Assembly: GCA_005406025.1 (NCBI GenBank)
Contig: BGZK01000179.1
Location: 1-64,000 of the forward strand
Reading direction: 5' to 3'
Origin: Eumeta japonica
Taxonomy: Eukaryota > Arthropoda > Insecta > Lepidoptera > Psychidae
Length of the DNA: 64,000 nucleotides
In this document: in pieces, positions 25,331 through 37,869 of the stretch
How the letters are laid out: each line of letters begins with the position of its first letter
Numbering within the stretch: the stretch's first letter is position 1
The notes under the pieces: model-generated
Databases searched by the model: none
Seen by the model: only the letters and a program-made list of their open reading frames with translations
What the model was told of the DNA's origin: nothing
Translations under genes and position numbers: made by a program

Positions 25331-27484
25331 TTTTTAATTACCGCCATCATGTGAACAAACAATTGATAATTTTTTTTCTTATAAAAAAAAATACGAAAAG
25401 TTGATCAATAAATTATCACATTCAATAGTTTAATTTTGTACCGACTATGCCGTCTATTATGTCATGTAGGACCAGTTTTTTTTTTTTAGTTATGGGTTAG
25501 TTTTAGTGATTGAAGTTGGATCCTCTTGTCAATCATTTCCGATATTTCCGATGACATTAATTCTGACAAGGTTGACGTACCTAAAAATTATTGATCGGTT
25601 ATCGTTTGTGCTTCTTGTTTTTGTTGCCCAAAATGGGAAACTAGTGAAATAAGTTATGTGATTTTAACAAGTGTTCTCTATGTTGTAACAAGTGCTGCCT
25701 CCAATGGTATTTATATAATTAAAATATAACTTGTCCTATCGCTGTTTATTTGTACATATAAATACGGTTTTGTATCAAAAACCGGTTTAGGTCATAAATG
25801 ATTTGATAATACATAGTAATTTAGATGTTTCAGTCTCAGTTTTACTAGTGCCCACGTTCACGTGACAATTCCAAGTGGTTTTGGTTTATATCACAATATT
25901 TATTACTTGTCTATTGCAAGGTATTCATTGTCTTCACCGACGCGAACTTTTAATGCATTGAATTTTATTTATTAAAATTTTGATTAGGAGGTAGTAGCTA
26001 TAAATGTGCTTACTTATAAGAAATATTTCATATAGAAACACATTTGATTATAAATTATAAAGTATACATAGTAATGACCAAATAATTCATTTTGAATTTT
26101 TGACAATAAATGTGCTTATAAAAAAGTTCTGTTGAGGCTGCAAATGGGAGTCCAATTCTAAACCTAATATTTAAAACAATGTAACATATCATCCACTAGT
26201 AGTTTACTAAAATTATTTGGCTTTAAATGAATTTTTATGTATTAGTTCTAAAACAACTAAACTATGAAGTAAACTCATATTGTTCTAAAACAACAAACTA
26301 TGAGATAAAACGTCTATAGATAGCTCTCTGTGCAACATATGAACAACAAAACTATAAAAGTTACCTTATTGAATAAGGGACCGCTTCATCATTTGTTGTA
26401 ATCTTTGAAGTGAGACTTCTATAGCAATCGTTTAAGAGCAAAAGAATATTCAAATAACTCGAATTTTAAAAGTAAGTCGATAAAAGTCTGGTAGAGTTAG
26501 TTGTAATAGTGTTTTTCAGTATATGTAATGTTGATCATTTTTTATTCAACAATATCTGCTCAACTATGTAGTTTATGCTTACCAAATAGAAATATATCTG
26601 ATGAAAATACAAAATGGCATCCATATATTATTGCTCATGATAACTGTCAAACTATTTAATGAAACAAGGCAGTATATACATGATAGCAAAATATATCAAC
26701 ATCACGTGTTTGCGCAGTAAGTTGATCAACATTTTAAATGCAAACATGAACATTGGTTATCCTATTCACACATATGATTCTTATATTTCTTTCTCCTGTG
26801 ATGACTACCAAAGTGTATTCTTAGGAGATGGTCAAGTTTGGTGATGAAATGAGACCCTGCAAGGTGGCATTTAATTGTAAAATCCACTGACTGCGTTTTT
26901 TGATTGTTACAACGTTTGTTAACTCTGCGCACAGCATTCAACATAACTAAAGATACTGAACTTAGCTCAATAGGATAGAAAAGGTTCCACCATATGGAAA
27001 AAATATAAACTGTTATTGTTATTTAGCACTTTTGTTGTTTTAATTCGTGAATGTATGTTGATTATATCTCTGCTACTATTTTTTAAAAATATTAAAGTTG
27101 CAGAATGTTTGTAGACTTTTTGAATTGATAATGATGATTTACTAACTGAAAACTAGTGATCACTCAGTAGTCAAAATTCAATCTTAGTTTGTACATTTTT
27201 GAAGTTTGAATGTTATTGAGTAGTCTAATTCACAAGTGCCATTTTTAGAATTTCAAGTTGGGACTGACTAAGAATAATGGTAGATGTTGTTCAACGCATA
27301 ATTGTATCTAAACTGATTGTAAAAATTTTTATTACCTGGTGAAAAAAATTACAAAAGTTATATACAATTTAGTGAAAAAATAGGTGGTTTGGTACTCTCC
27401 AAATATTTTGAAAATTATTTACAATATCCAAAATATGTAAAAATATCCTTTACATATTTTGTATTATATTCTTTACACCTTACA
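25331..27484. other. intergenic AT-rich, nothing recognised
   Basis: No ORF of interest, no repeat that I could match inside the window. Confidence 0.6.
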
Positions 27485-28007
27485 GAAAATATTTATAATT
27501 TAATTTAGCAGCGAAAATAAGGCTAAGTATGTATGATTTGACTTTTGCACGAGTCTACCAACACTTGAGCAAAAGAAAATTATTTTAACCTGATTGGTTA
27601 ATTATATATTCATTTCATTCATTTAATATTTATATCTAAGAAATAAAAAAAAATGTACTAATTAAGTATACACATGAATAAAAAATAATTCATGGGCAAA
27701 AAAATTTTTAGTAGAATCTGTCAATCTAATATTTTTTTGAAAATATGTATAATTTAATTTAGCAGCAAAAATAAGGCTAAGTATGTATGGTTTGACTTTT
27801 GCACGAGTCTACCGACACTTGAGCAAAAGAAAATTATTTTAACCTAATTGGTTAATTATATATTCATTTCATTCATTTAATATTCATATCTAATTGATAT
27901 GAATATTAAGAATTTTAAAAAATGTACTAATTAAGTATGCGCATGAATAAAAAATAATTCAGGGGCAAAAAAATTTTTAGTAGAATCTGTCAATCAAATA
28001 TTTTTTT
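27485..28007. repeat. tandem duplication, two ~254-269-bp copies
   Basis: Copy 1 (27485-27738) and copy 2 (27739-28007) are nearly identical; both carry CTTTTGCACGAGTCTACC, GAGCAAAAGAAAATTATTTT and GTAGAATCTGTCAATC. Copy 2 differs by point changes and by an inserted palindrome at 27877-27909. Confidence 0.92.
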
Positions 28008-28894
28008 GGTAATAAGTTAATTTTTACTAATAGAAAGAAAAGAAATCCAGATGACTTATAAACTAAAAACTTGGAATATTTTCAGTTCTTGGAGCAATTA
28101 TTTAAAAGCTTTAAAATATCCCTGGAGGATAAAATAAAAAAAAATAATTTTTCACTTATTAACAATTTAAGAGATATGAAATAAAAAACTTAATAGCCCA
28201 TTCAAAAAAATATTTTTGATTATTCTAATTATTTTGGTATATTATCTTTAAATTTTTTTTTAATTTCATAAATACTTTTCTTTAAAAAGGGTTGTAAACA
28301 AATGCATTGCTATTTAAATTTTGTTTTGGGAAAATTTAATTCTTAATAAACAATGAATTTTAAGAATAAAATCATGTTTTAAAAGTTTTTATTACTAAAT
28401 AACGCATTTGTTATTTTTTTATTGTTAAAATATTAATATCATGGAATCATTTTTTTAATTATTATTTATTGTGCTCCTTATTTTGTGGAAAAAGAAATTC
28501 AATTTTTATAACAGAAAAATTTATTTATGAAATACAAAAAAAAAACATACTTAAAAGAAGCGTAGATATCATTTTTTTTATAAAAAAAGTACAGTTTTTC
28601 TGGAATCTCTAAGAATTTTGTGCACTTAAACTTGTCTTTTCCTTTCATTCTATCATCGATGTTACAAAAATAATTTTTAAAATATTATAAACACTTTTAA
28701 CTCTTTTTTAACTCTGCTAAGCAATAAATGTATTAAGCTTTTAACAAAAGCTCAATTGTCCTATAATTTGGGTTGTGCTATATCCATGCATGTCCAGTCA
28801 GTCAGTTTACTCTTTTACATATATAAATAACATAATAAATTATATAAATTTGTATGTCTATGCTTACTTTTGTTTTTGTCAAATTTTGTAATAG
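28008..28894. other. intergenic AT-rich, nothing recognised
   Basis: Extremely AT-rich with many homopolymer runs. Confidence 0.6.
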
Positions 28895-29436
28895 ATATTT
28901 GTGTTGCTGCAGCTGAAAGCTGAAATAATTTTTTTTTAGCAAACGTCGCGTGGCACATATTCTAACAGTGCTTTTAAAAACATTTTAAGGTTTTTTTAGC
29001 ATTTTTTCTGATTACGTGGATTATTTCGGAAATAATCACTCTGAGTGTAGTAGAAATTGTGTCCCCCTCTTTATTTTCTAAACTGTCTGTGTAAAAAATA
29101 TGAAGAAAATAAGGTAACACCCAATAAATACTTTCAACTAACATTATTTTGAAAATGAATTGTTTTTGAATTATTGCAGAAAAACTGTGCTTCTGAAGAA
29201 AAATACATAAATGGCATGAAGAAACACTCTTGCTGATGCACTTTAGTCTACACTAGTTTATTGGTAATAGTTAACATACCTACTTATTTTTCTAGTTATA
29301 GGCGACTAAGATGCTAAAGCTTATGTGCGGGAAACATGGAAAAAGTGTAACAGCATACTTTTCATCTGTACTGCATTTCTTTGTAATAAGGACTTTGGAA
29401 CCCTACGATGAGCATGGCTCGACATGCTCTAGGCCA
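28895..29436 (+). repeat. interspersed repeat family 1, copy C (5'-truncated)
   Basis: Matches copy A from CAGCTGAAAGCTG and AGCAAACGTC...GTGGCACATA onward through GGGAAACATGGAAAAAGTGT to GACTTTGGAACCCTACGATG and CTCTAGGCCA. The 5' third is missing or too decayed. Confidence 0.8.
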
Positions 29437-30195
29437 ATTTTTTTTAAATAAATGTCTGTCCATATTTCTTTTTATAACTTAAGTACTTGAAGAAAATTGT
29501 TACACTATAAGAAAATGTAATTGTACAAGTTATCAGTTATGTATGGTTTCGATAATGGGGTCTGTCTTTTTGTAGGGGCTGATTTGAACAGCTGAACTGA
29601 TTTCAATCAAATGTTGGATAAAAGTAAAATAATTTCTGGAATATGAAATATATTACGGTTTATTTATCTATTTACACTGTTATATGAAACTGTGAATATG
29701 ATATTTAGTACAATTTTGTAATACATATTTATTCCATGGCTTACCTAATATACACTTATCATTTTTAAATTTTTACTCTCACTGTTAGCCGATAAAGGGT
29801 CTGTTTATTTATTTGGCCGTATAGATTGTAATTAAATTTTACATTCGTGCAAACTATCTTCAGTGAGTGTTTAATTTGTTCATTTTCTTTGCGCACCTAA
29901 GCCACTCGTTATAATAATAAATATAGAAAAATTGCTTTTACATTGTTTTGTAAATTATGTTATAATTATTGTGTTTTTACATCAGAAAAGCTAATAAAAT
30001 TCCTCGTTTAAGATTTTAAGTTGTCGAATGAACAATTTTTTTATAGACAAATAGACTAATTATACATTACTATGTTGTGTGTAAAAACAATTACATTAAT
30101 ATGATTTAGAAAACTGAAAAAAAATTACAAAAGCATGAATTGAGAAAATATATTGAAAAATCTATTGTCTAACCTAATGTATAGAATAAAACTGG
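29437..30195. other. intergenic AT-rich, nothing recognised
   Basis: No feature supported. Confidence 0.6.
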
Positions 30196-30680
30196 CCAAG
30201 AGCATGTCCGGCCATGCTCATTGTAGGGTTCCGCAGCCATTATTACAAAGAAATGCACTGCAGATGAAAAAAGTATGTTGTTACACTTTTTCCATGTTTT
30301 AGGCACAGAATAGTTATAAGCATTTTAGTCGCCTATAACTACAAAATCAAGTATGTTGACTATTACTATTAAACTAGTATACACCAAAGTGCATGTTTTC
30401 ATGGCATTTTTGATGAGAAGTGCAATTTTTTCAGCAATAACTCTAAAACATTATATCCTACCATGTTCAAAATAATTTTCGTTGAAAGTATTTATTAAGC
30501 TCTATTTTCGTTATTTTTTCTTGTTTTTTGGACATACAGTTTAGACACTTACCCTATAAATTTCATCAATATACATTTTGTAGTTTTTGAATAAAATGCC
30601 TGTAACATACAGATGGAAGGACGGACGTGACAAAACTATAAGGATTTTGTTTTTTTCCATTTTGGCTCGTAACTCTAGAA
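30196..30680 (-). repeat. interspersed repeat family 1, copy D (inverted, internally deleted)
   Basis: Minus-strand copy: it opens with CTGGCCAAGAGCATGTCCGG and GTAGGGTTCCGCAGCC and closes with TTCCATTTTGGCTCGTAACT. About a third of the internal sequence of copy E is missing. Confidence 0.82.
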
Positions 30681-31691
30681 AATGAAGTGCTCAATTAGTT
30701 TGCATTACTTGTAAATAAAAATATGTTAAGTAAAGAAAAATAAAAGTTAAATAAAGAAGTTTTATTAACTCATTCTTATATATTCATTTACAATAATGTA
30801 CTCACAAAGGAAATTAACTGCTTTGTTGAATTTCTTTTTTTTTTCTTTAAGATAATTGATATTTGATTGTTAAAAGCAATTCATATCATATATATTAATA
30901 TGCTAAGGTTAAGATATTTGCCTCCCTTTTTAGAAAAAAAACCTCACAATTAGTCCACATAAATTTTATATCATTTCATAGATAATTGCTAGCTCTACCG
31001 GCATCAACAAGTAAAAAAAATATTATTGCTTTGTTTTTGTAAATTAATTAATGATTAGAATTATATAAGTATAGATATACATATATGTATTGATGATGAT
31101 TGATGGTTGGTAAATTTTTTGTTCAAATATTTCTTCGATCTATCATCTGAGCTTCATAATGTAATACAACAAAAAGAAGAATGTTATAAACACTGTGAAA
31201 AAATTGTAACGAATAGAATACCTGCAATAAATTTTAACGAGATGAGAACTATAGTCTGATTGACTTGAAATTTGGCATAATAATATATAGATATATTAAC
31301 ACAATGCATCAATACTGTCATCTGGATATATTAATCCATTTGACATTTTCTTGATCCGTCAGCGAGTTTTTTAATAATGTTTAGTATATGTTATTAGAAT
31401 GATCGTTCCGCTATTAAATGAATATAGAATAATTAAATGAATATAATATTGCTGCAAAGGTGATCGGTTCTAATAAAACTGTAATTATTTCTAGAATAAT
31501 ACTAACTCCTTCCGATCCTATTACATTTATAATAAGCTGCAAAGAAAATAATTGCCTATTAAACTTGTATTTGCTATGACCATTAACAAATCTTAAGGTC
31601 AAACATTGGAACAAGTAGAAAGTTCTATGCTTCACCTGTACTCATTGAGAATTACATATATGTTTGCTGTTTCCAGGGTCCGATTTAACTA

Positions 31692-32369
31692 CAGTGTAAA
31701 CTCTTTATAACGTTATCCTTTATAATGATAAACTCCCTATAACGTTGGAGTGAGCCCAAGTTGTTTGGTTTGCGTTAAAACTCACATATTGAAACATTCT
31801 TTATAGCGATACGCCATTCTCTATTACGAAGAATTACGAAGAAATGTGTTCATATTTTTAGACAGTAAATATTTATTATCGGTATTATTGTTTATGTTAT
31901 GTTATCAGGTAACAAAAGACTTTGAAGCTCAGACTTTTGTTATCCTTAATTGCCTTGAACACGTGCAGTATGACGCATTGTTTTCTCGGAAGTGATGGTC
32001 TTCGACCAAGCATACTGGGTACCTATCGTATTATCAGTCATAAACCTACTTTGAAACTGTTAACATGCCCAGTAAACGGAAAGCGATTAGTGTTGACGAA
32101 AAAAGTTTGTGTGATTATTATTTTATGAATAGAATACATAAAATAATACAAAACAAGTACTGGCATAGCAAAAAACGTCAGACAAAATTATCAGACTATA
32201 TGTGTAAACAATAATTTATATGTATAAGCATTTATTATCTAGACATACATACATATTAAAAATTCTTGTTAATTTGGTTTTTTTTTGTTCACTCCATATA
32301 ACGATAACTCTCTATAATGACAAAAAATGCTCAGTCCCTTGAGTTTCGTTATAAAGAGTTTACACTGTA
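31692..32369 (+). mobile_element. pogo/Tigger-like DNA transposon remnant with TIRs
   Basis: Terminal inverted repeats CAGTGTAAACTCTTTATAAC at the left end and its complement at 32349-32368, flanked by TA on each side. The subterminal parts (ATAACGTTGGAGTGAGCCC and TTCACTCCATATAACG) also pair. A 49-residue ORF inside has the start of a pogo-type transposase. At ~0.68 kb it is far shorter than an autonomous element. Confidence 0.85.
32065..32214 (+). pseudogene. pogo-type transposase N-terminal remnant (49 aa)
   Basis: ATG at 32065 reads MPSKRKAISVDEK, the opening of CENP-B/pogo-like transposases (consensus MPxKRKxLxxxEK) before the first DNA-binding helix-turn-helix. The match to the family is lost after about 20 residues; a stop follows at 32212-32214. 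The rest of the DNA-binding and DDE domains is deleted. Confidence 0.75.
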
Positions 32370-32399
32370 TTTCAATTACAGAAAATGAAAAGTAAATTG

Positions 32400-32466
32400 T
32401 AGCAGATGACTTTATGGATACTTCAAATATAAACAATATTTGAAGTATCCATAAAGTCATCTGCTA
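32400..32466. repeat. perfect 31-bp palindrome with 5-base loop
   Basis: Arms 32400-32430 and 32436-32466 are exact reverse complements; the loop is AAACA. It lies between the pogo right end and the Helitron 3' end. Confidence 0.95.
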
Positions 32467-32756
32467 TAGAGAAATTTTGAAACATAGAGAAAATAAAATT
32501 AATGAGGACTAATTTTTTAAATTGATAGCTATTATACATATTTTGTGCGAGTTCTTCGCACGAGCACAACTAGTATAGATTAATACGCTAAGGTTAAGAT
32601 GTAGTCTCTCTTTTTAGAAAAAAACCTCACAATTACTCCACATAAATTTTATATCATTTCATAGATAATTGCTTGCTCTACAGTCATCAACAACTAAAAA
32701 AATTATTTTTGCTTTTTTTTGTAAATGAATTAATTATTAAAATTACATTAGGAATA

Positions 32757-33904
32757 CAAATAAGTTTCCGCTGTTTTGAGAGAGATGGCATGGCGCGAGG
32801 CTTACATTAGAATTCGCAAATGATAACCAGCTTAAAACTTAGGTTGCTCATTCAAGAACAACATAACCCTATCATATTATTAACTTCATATATTTTTTTT
32901 ATCCAAAAATGTCTGAATTCGAGCTAAATAAGCGTCATTTGAGGAAACTTTTAATTTACTTCTTTAATTTAAAAAAATCTGCAGCTGAGGCACATCAGTT
33001 GCTCATAGAAGCATATAATGAGGCTACCTTGAGTGAGAGAACATGTTGTGAGTGGTTTCAAAAGTTTAAAAACAGTGATTTTGATGTAGAAGACAAAGAT
33101 CCCAGTGGAAGGCCAAAAATTTGTGAGGATGCAGAATTTGAAGAATTCTTGGAGGAAGATTCGTCTCAAACAGAAAAGGAACTTGCACTTACTTTAGAAA
33201 TGACTCAGCAAGCAGGCTGGCATTGTTTAAAATCATTAGGAATTATTCATAAACAACGTAATTGGCTTTCATATGAATTAAAGCCGAGAGATGATGAACG
33301 CCGATTATGCGTGAGTGAAATGCTGCTAGCTAGGCACAAAAAAGTTTTTTACATCGAATCGTCACTGGTGATGAAAAGTGGATACATTATGATAATCTAA
33401 AAAGAAGAAAATCACGGGGACTACGTGGCCACGCGTCACCATCCACAGCAAAATTGAATATTCATGGAAAATAACTCATGCTGTGTATTTGGTGGGATCG
33501 GCCCTTGTGGTGTTTTATGAGTTGTTTAATCCAAGCAAAACAATCACTGGAACTCTATATCGAACACAATTGATGAGATTGAGCCGAGTTCTGAAGGAAA
33601 GCGCCCTCAATACTACTCCACCCGCCGTATTCACCAAATATTGCGCCGTCCGACTATCATCTGTTCCGGTCAATGGCACATGCTCTGTCAGAGCAGCGGT
33701 TTACATTATATGAAGATACCAAAAATGGGTTGATTCGTGGATAGCTTTAAAAGATAAGGAGTTCTTCAGATTTGGAATCCGAACGCCGACTGAAAGATGG
33801 AAAAAAAATTGCTAGTAATGGACAATACTTCGATTAAAATTAAATTACTGTTCTTTCACAATAAATACTATTTTATTAACAAAAAACGGCGCAAACATAA
33901 TTTG
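32757..33904 (+). mobile_element. mariner element, decayed
   Basis: About 25-bp imperfect terminal inverted repeats: CAAATAAGTTTCCGCTGTTT at the left end against CAAATTATGTTTGCGCCGTT read inward from the right. TA precedes the left end; the right flank is TG, so the TA duplication is decayed. It encloses a broken mariner transposase. The length of ~1.15 kb is somewhat short of the usual ~1.3 kb, in line with internal deletions. It is inserted in the leader of the coding Helitron. Confidence 0.85.
32909..33838 (+). pseudogene. mariner transposase pseudogene
   Basis: The first 155 residues are open: the helix-turn-helix region with TCCEWFQKFKNSDFDVED and DPSGRPK, and QAGWHCLKSLGIIHKQ. A frameshift follows before VTGDEKWIHYDN (first catalytic Asp). 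Later pieces in other frames give SPNIAPSDYHLFRSM (third catalytic Asp), RFTLYEDTKN, and the RW-K end. The HDNARPH segment with the second Asp is gone through a deletion near 33600-33630. Clearly inactive. Confidence 0.88.
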
Positions 33905-35407
33905 TGAATTATTTATATATTGATGATTGACGATTGATGATTGACGGTCGGTAAATTTTTTTGTAAATATTTGTTCGATCTGTCATCTGAGCTTCACAAT
34001 GTAATACAACAAAAAGAAAATAGTTGTAAACAATGTGCAAAATTAGAAACGAATTGAATACTTGCAATAATTTTTGATTCATTAAATTGGATTGAATGAT
34101 TTATCTACTTAGTAATTACAAAAACGATAAAATAAAATGCCTAGGCGACGAACACTGGAAAATCAAGCAGAAAGACGTCGAAGTAAATCAGCCCGTAGTT
34201 GTGAAACGCCTGAGCAACGTAATATAAGACTCGCAAATTGCCGTGAACGTATGAGAAAACGTCGAGCTTCAACTTCGAGAGAAAAGTCATCCCTAACAGA
34301 ATCTTTGCCAAAAAAGCAACGTCAAAAACAATCACGACGTCTCATAACCTCATCCAGTACATATAACGCAGGACGATTATTTAAGCATGATCATGAAGTT
34401 ATTTCTAATAATAATGGTCAATTAAATAATTTTGCTGTCATCAAGGTAAAATAAGATTAGATCCAATTAAAGTACCTGAAATATTGAAAGAGTTTAATTG
34501 TATGTAATGATAGTAAGACTAAAAAATATCTTGATAATATTCGTAAGTTTAATAATGCATTGGTTTACGCGTTATTTATTGTTGATATGGTCAATATCCT
34601 TGAACATGGACCATATTGTTATAAAATCTATGGCCAAACCTATCACATGGCTGGTAGTTTGATGGCGATGATCAATCATCCAATGCTGGATTATTTTTAT
34701 TGGATTCCAATGCTGATTTAGATATCTGTATGACTCATCCGGAAAATGAGAATTGTTCTGTTGAGATTATGCGAGAGTTACAAGCAATGTTAAATAATGT
34801 AAACCCTTTTGCTCAATTATTTACTTCCATGAAAGATATATCAGAGATTTCAGTGAACAATTTGTCTTAAATTTACTACTGATAATGCATTTGATAGAAG
34901 AACGTATAACTGTCTAACAACTGAAGAAATTTCGGCTGTATTTGTATTGTGATGGTGCTTCATTGGGAAAATATGATTTTATTATTTATGCTAAAGGTAC
35001 AAATATTCTTCATTGGATATCGTATTTGAATCCTCATTGTGAGTCTGTGTTATCCACTTCTTTTTCCATGTGGAGATGCTGGATGGAAACCAGGTTTGCC
35101 TCATGTTAATATCTATAATACTACTGTAAGAAATGTAATGACTCAGTTACATCACTATTGTTATCATAGTGCAATGAGAGATGAATACATGCATCAGAAA
35201 AATTATTTCAACAATTTGTTGTTGATAGCTACGTTAAAGTTGATGGATCACATAACGCTTATATAAAGTTATGTCAAAAAGAATTATGTGCTGAAAATTA
35301 CAAGGAATTAATAGATTTTCTGCATAATGATGCTTGAGAAAGGGGCGTCAAAGCTGGAATCTCAGTTATTCTTCCATCTTTACATATTGGCAACCCTCGA
35401 AATATGT

Positions 35408-35444
35408 TACAAAACTACCAAGACTGTATCTTGGTAGTTTTGTA
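35408..35444. repeat. perfect 16-bp palindrome in the Helitron
   Basis: Arms 35408-35423 and 35429-35444 (TACAAAACTACCAAGA and complement), loop CTGTA. It lies where the coding remnant changes frame. Confidence 0.93.
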
Positions 35445-35874
35445 GAATCTGTAGTTTCTCAATTTGGAAAACAGATACTTTTTTAATATTTACTGCTAAT
35501 TGTAAGTTGGAAGAAATATGAAAGTGTTGAAAATAGACCAGATTTAGTACCATGAGTTTTTTATCTTAAATTAAAACAGCTGCTTGAAGGTCTTCATCGG
35601 GGAGAAGTTTTAGGTGTTGTGCATGCTTACGTAGATGTTATAGAGTTTCAAAAAAAGAGAATTACCGCATTGTCAAATGCTTCTTATTTTATGAGAAGAC
35701 AATAAAATTTGTGAAATTAAATCAATTATTTCAGCAGAAATACCAGACATAAACGTAAATCCAAATAAAAAAAATTAAGAAGTGCATGGTTCATGGCCCA
35801 TGTGGTGATGCTAATCTAAACTCTCCATGTATGAAAGATGGAATTTGCAGCAAAAAATATCTGAAAGATTTCAT

Positions 35875-35919
35875 TGAAGAAACCAATTCCAATATATCAC
35901 TTTGGGATTGGTTTCTTCA
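35875..35919. repeat. 13-bp palindrome in the Helitron
   Basis: Arms 35875-35887 (TGAAGAAACCAAT) and 35907-35919 are exact complements; 19-base spacer. Confidence 0.85.
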
Positions 35920-36871
35920 TATGATATCCATTATATCACTGAAGAAATAATAGTGTTTTTTTTTTTAATTTGGTAATAAAATAATTAATAACCGTTGGAT
36001 TATTCCATTTAATCCTTACTTCAGTCTCAAATATCAAGCACACATAAATGTGGAAGTTTATTTGTCTGTAAAACTGTTAAATATTTATACATATAAGTTT
36101 ATAAACAGTGACTGTTCATCATTAATACTACAATCGTCCTCTGATCACGATCAACTTTGAGAATTGATGAAACTTTTTTTTTTTTAATTGTCATTATGTA
36201 AGCCCTCCAGAGCCTATATGAAGGTTACACGAACAATCATTGTATAACTGATCTCATATGATTAAATGTTTACCCGTTCCTTTACCACAATTGGTATATT
36301 TTCCATTGAGAATGATGATTTTTCTGTTATCGATAAAGATATAAAATTAACAGCATATTTCAAATTATGCTGAAAACATGAAAATGTATGCCAATTTTTA
36401 TATACAGAAATTCCAGAGCATTATGTATGGAACAAAAATTTATGGAAACCACAACAATGATTAACTAAATGAATTAGTTGTATTTTTACTGTTAATCCAC
36501 TGGATCAAGATCAATGTTTTTTATGTATACTTACATATGTTAAAGGTGTACAGAGCTAGGAATTTCTAAAAACAGTAGATGGTAAAGTTTGGCCTACATT
36601 TCGTGACGCTGCTTATCAATTAAATTTACTTGACATTGATAAAGAAGGGCATCCTTGTCTTGAAGAAGCTTTAGCGTTTCGAATGCCAAAAGAATTATGT
36701 CAACTTTTTGTTTATTTATGTGTGTTTTGTTTTCCATCAAATATTATTCAGCTATGGGAATCGTTTAAAGACTGTTTATCAGAAGATTATCAACAGAATA
36801 ATGACAAAGACAATAGCTATAAGATTTTGTTTAATCAATTCACAATGTGGAATTTGGAATGCAGCTTCTAA

Positions 36872-37435
36872 ATAACTACTTGACAATGGCCCATTTAGTT
36901 AGAAATCAATAAAAAAATTCCATTGATTGTTTTTTCTATTCCTCACATAAAGTATGTATGAATACCTTAATTCACGTTCATACTATAAAATTGTCCAGAA
37001 TAGAACTTTGTATATCATAATACTACACTGCAGTTGAAGTGATTAAAACTCAATTTATACTGACTCGTGTCTAATGATCAAACAAGTTACTAAGTGCTTA
37101 ATTGAACGTATTGATTGGCATGGCTTACTTATGATTGGCGAGTTTGAAATTTAAATGTGTCAAATAATACTGGATCAATAAAGTTGCCTGCAGAATTGTA
37201 TATGTTTTTCTCGGACAATTATTACTAATGTCGTAAGTTGATCAGTCAGGATTAACTTTTGCATAATAAAAAATCGCATTAGATAAACAAAGTCCGCTTG
37301 GATCAACAAGTGATATTTTAGTCTTATAAGTACTCACTGTGTCACCCGTGTGATTAACTAAGTAATGCTCCCCTAATAATAATAATAATGTCCCTTATGT
37401 ACCCTTCCTGGTATTTCAGGCAATTAATAGGACTC
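36872..37435. other. no recognised feature
   Basis: AT-rich sequence after the last Helitron coding trace; it may still be Helitron-derived, but no motif supports this. Confidence 0.5.
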
Positions 37436-37510
37436 TTGCTGGCCTGGCAGATGTTGTTCTGCCCTTTCTAACTACAACGCCACCTATTGAGGCAGAGTGT
37501 GATTTTTCTC
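37436..37510 (+). repeat. short relic of the 24131-24437 repeat type
   Basis: TGGCCTGGCAGATGTTGTTC, TGCCC and ACAACGCCACCTATTGAGG parallel GCAGACGTCGTCCTGCCC and AGCGCCACCTACCGGG of the earlier repeat. Limits are approximate. Confidence 0.5.
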
Positions 37511-37869
37511 TCTTGGCACTAAACAAACATATATTTGTACATGAGTGTTTTTTAGTCCATAAAATTTGTTAATATTCCACAGCCTTATCTATCATCATGT
37601 CTAGATTTTGTGGTATTGTTTTATGAAAATAAACCAAAATATATTGTGAATATGAGTCCATAAATATAGAACTTATTCAATTTGAAAACTATTATCCATC
37701 ATCTCCCTAAAAGAAAGATATTTCATGAATATAACCATAATCAGTTAAGTCATTCAGACCTTATACATTCACTAACAGATGCACCAACAATAGGGTATTT
37801 GACACTTTTTTTGAAAAGTATGTCAAAATATTTAAAACATAGCCATTTTTCACTAGATTTTTTATTTTA

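Larger units (their letters stand above)
30893..32573 (+). mobile_element. non-autonomous Helitron with intact 3' end, interrupted by a pogo remnant
   Basis: The first ~340 bases (30893-31235) match the 5' region of the coding Helitron that starts at about 32583. The 3' end is diagnostic: a 6-bp hairpin GTGCGA/TCGCAC (32545-32550, 32556-32561) followed by GAGCACAACTAG, with CTAG at 32570-32573 and T next, as expected of Helitrons. A pogo-like element occupies 31692-32369 and a perfect palindrome 32400-32466. The exact 5' end is not fixed. No Rep/helicase coding of its own. Confidence 0.72.
32583..36871 (+). mobile_element. decayed autonomous-type Helitron (with mariner insertion)
   Basis: Starts just after the previous Helitron's CTAG. 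The 5' leader (32583-32756 and 33905-34072) matches 30893-31235 and is split by a mariner. Helitron protein remains follow from 34137. The 3' end with hairpin and CTRR was not found, so the right limit is that of recognisable coding sequence. Confidence 0.75.
34137..36871 (+). pseudogene. Helitron Rep/helicase-like protein, pseudogene
   Basis: The basic N-terminal segment MPRRRTLENQAERRRSKSAR is open to 34453. Then scattered pieces in changing frames follow the order of Helitron proteins: LQAMLNNVNPFAQLF (about 34780), YPLLFPCGDAGWKPGLPH (35045), QNYQD and YLGSFVESVVSQFG (35410-35470), LEGLHRGEVLGVVHAYVDVI (35590), VHGPCGDANLNSPCMKDG (35790), NRWIIPFNPYFSLKY (35990), and MPKELCQLFVYLC (36683). 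These belong to the Helitron helicase-like N-terminal and Rep regions; the helicase motifs are not visible. It has many stops and frameshifts, and two short palindromes sit inside it. Confidence 0.83.
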
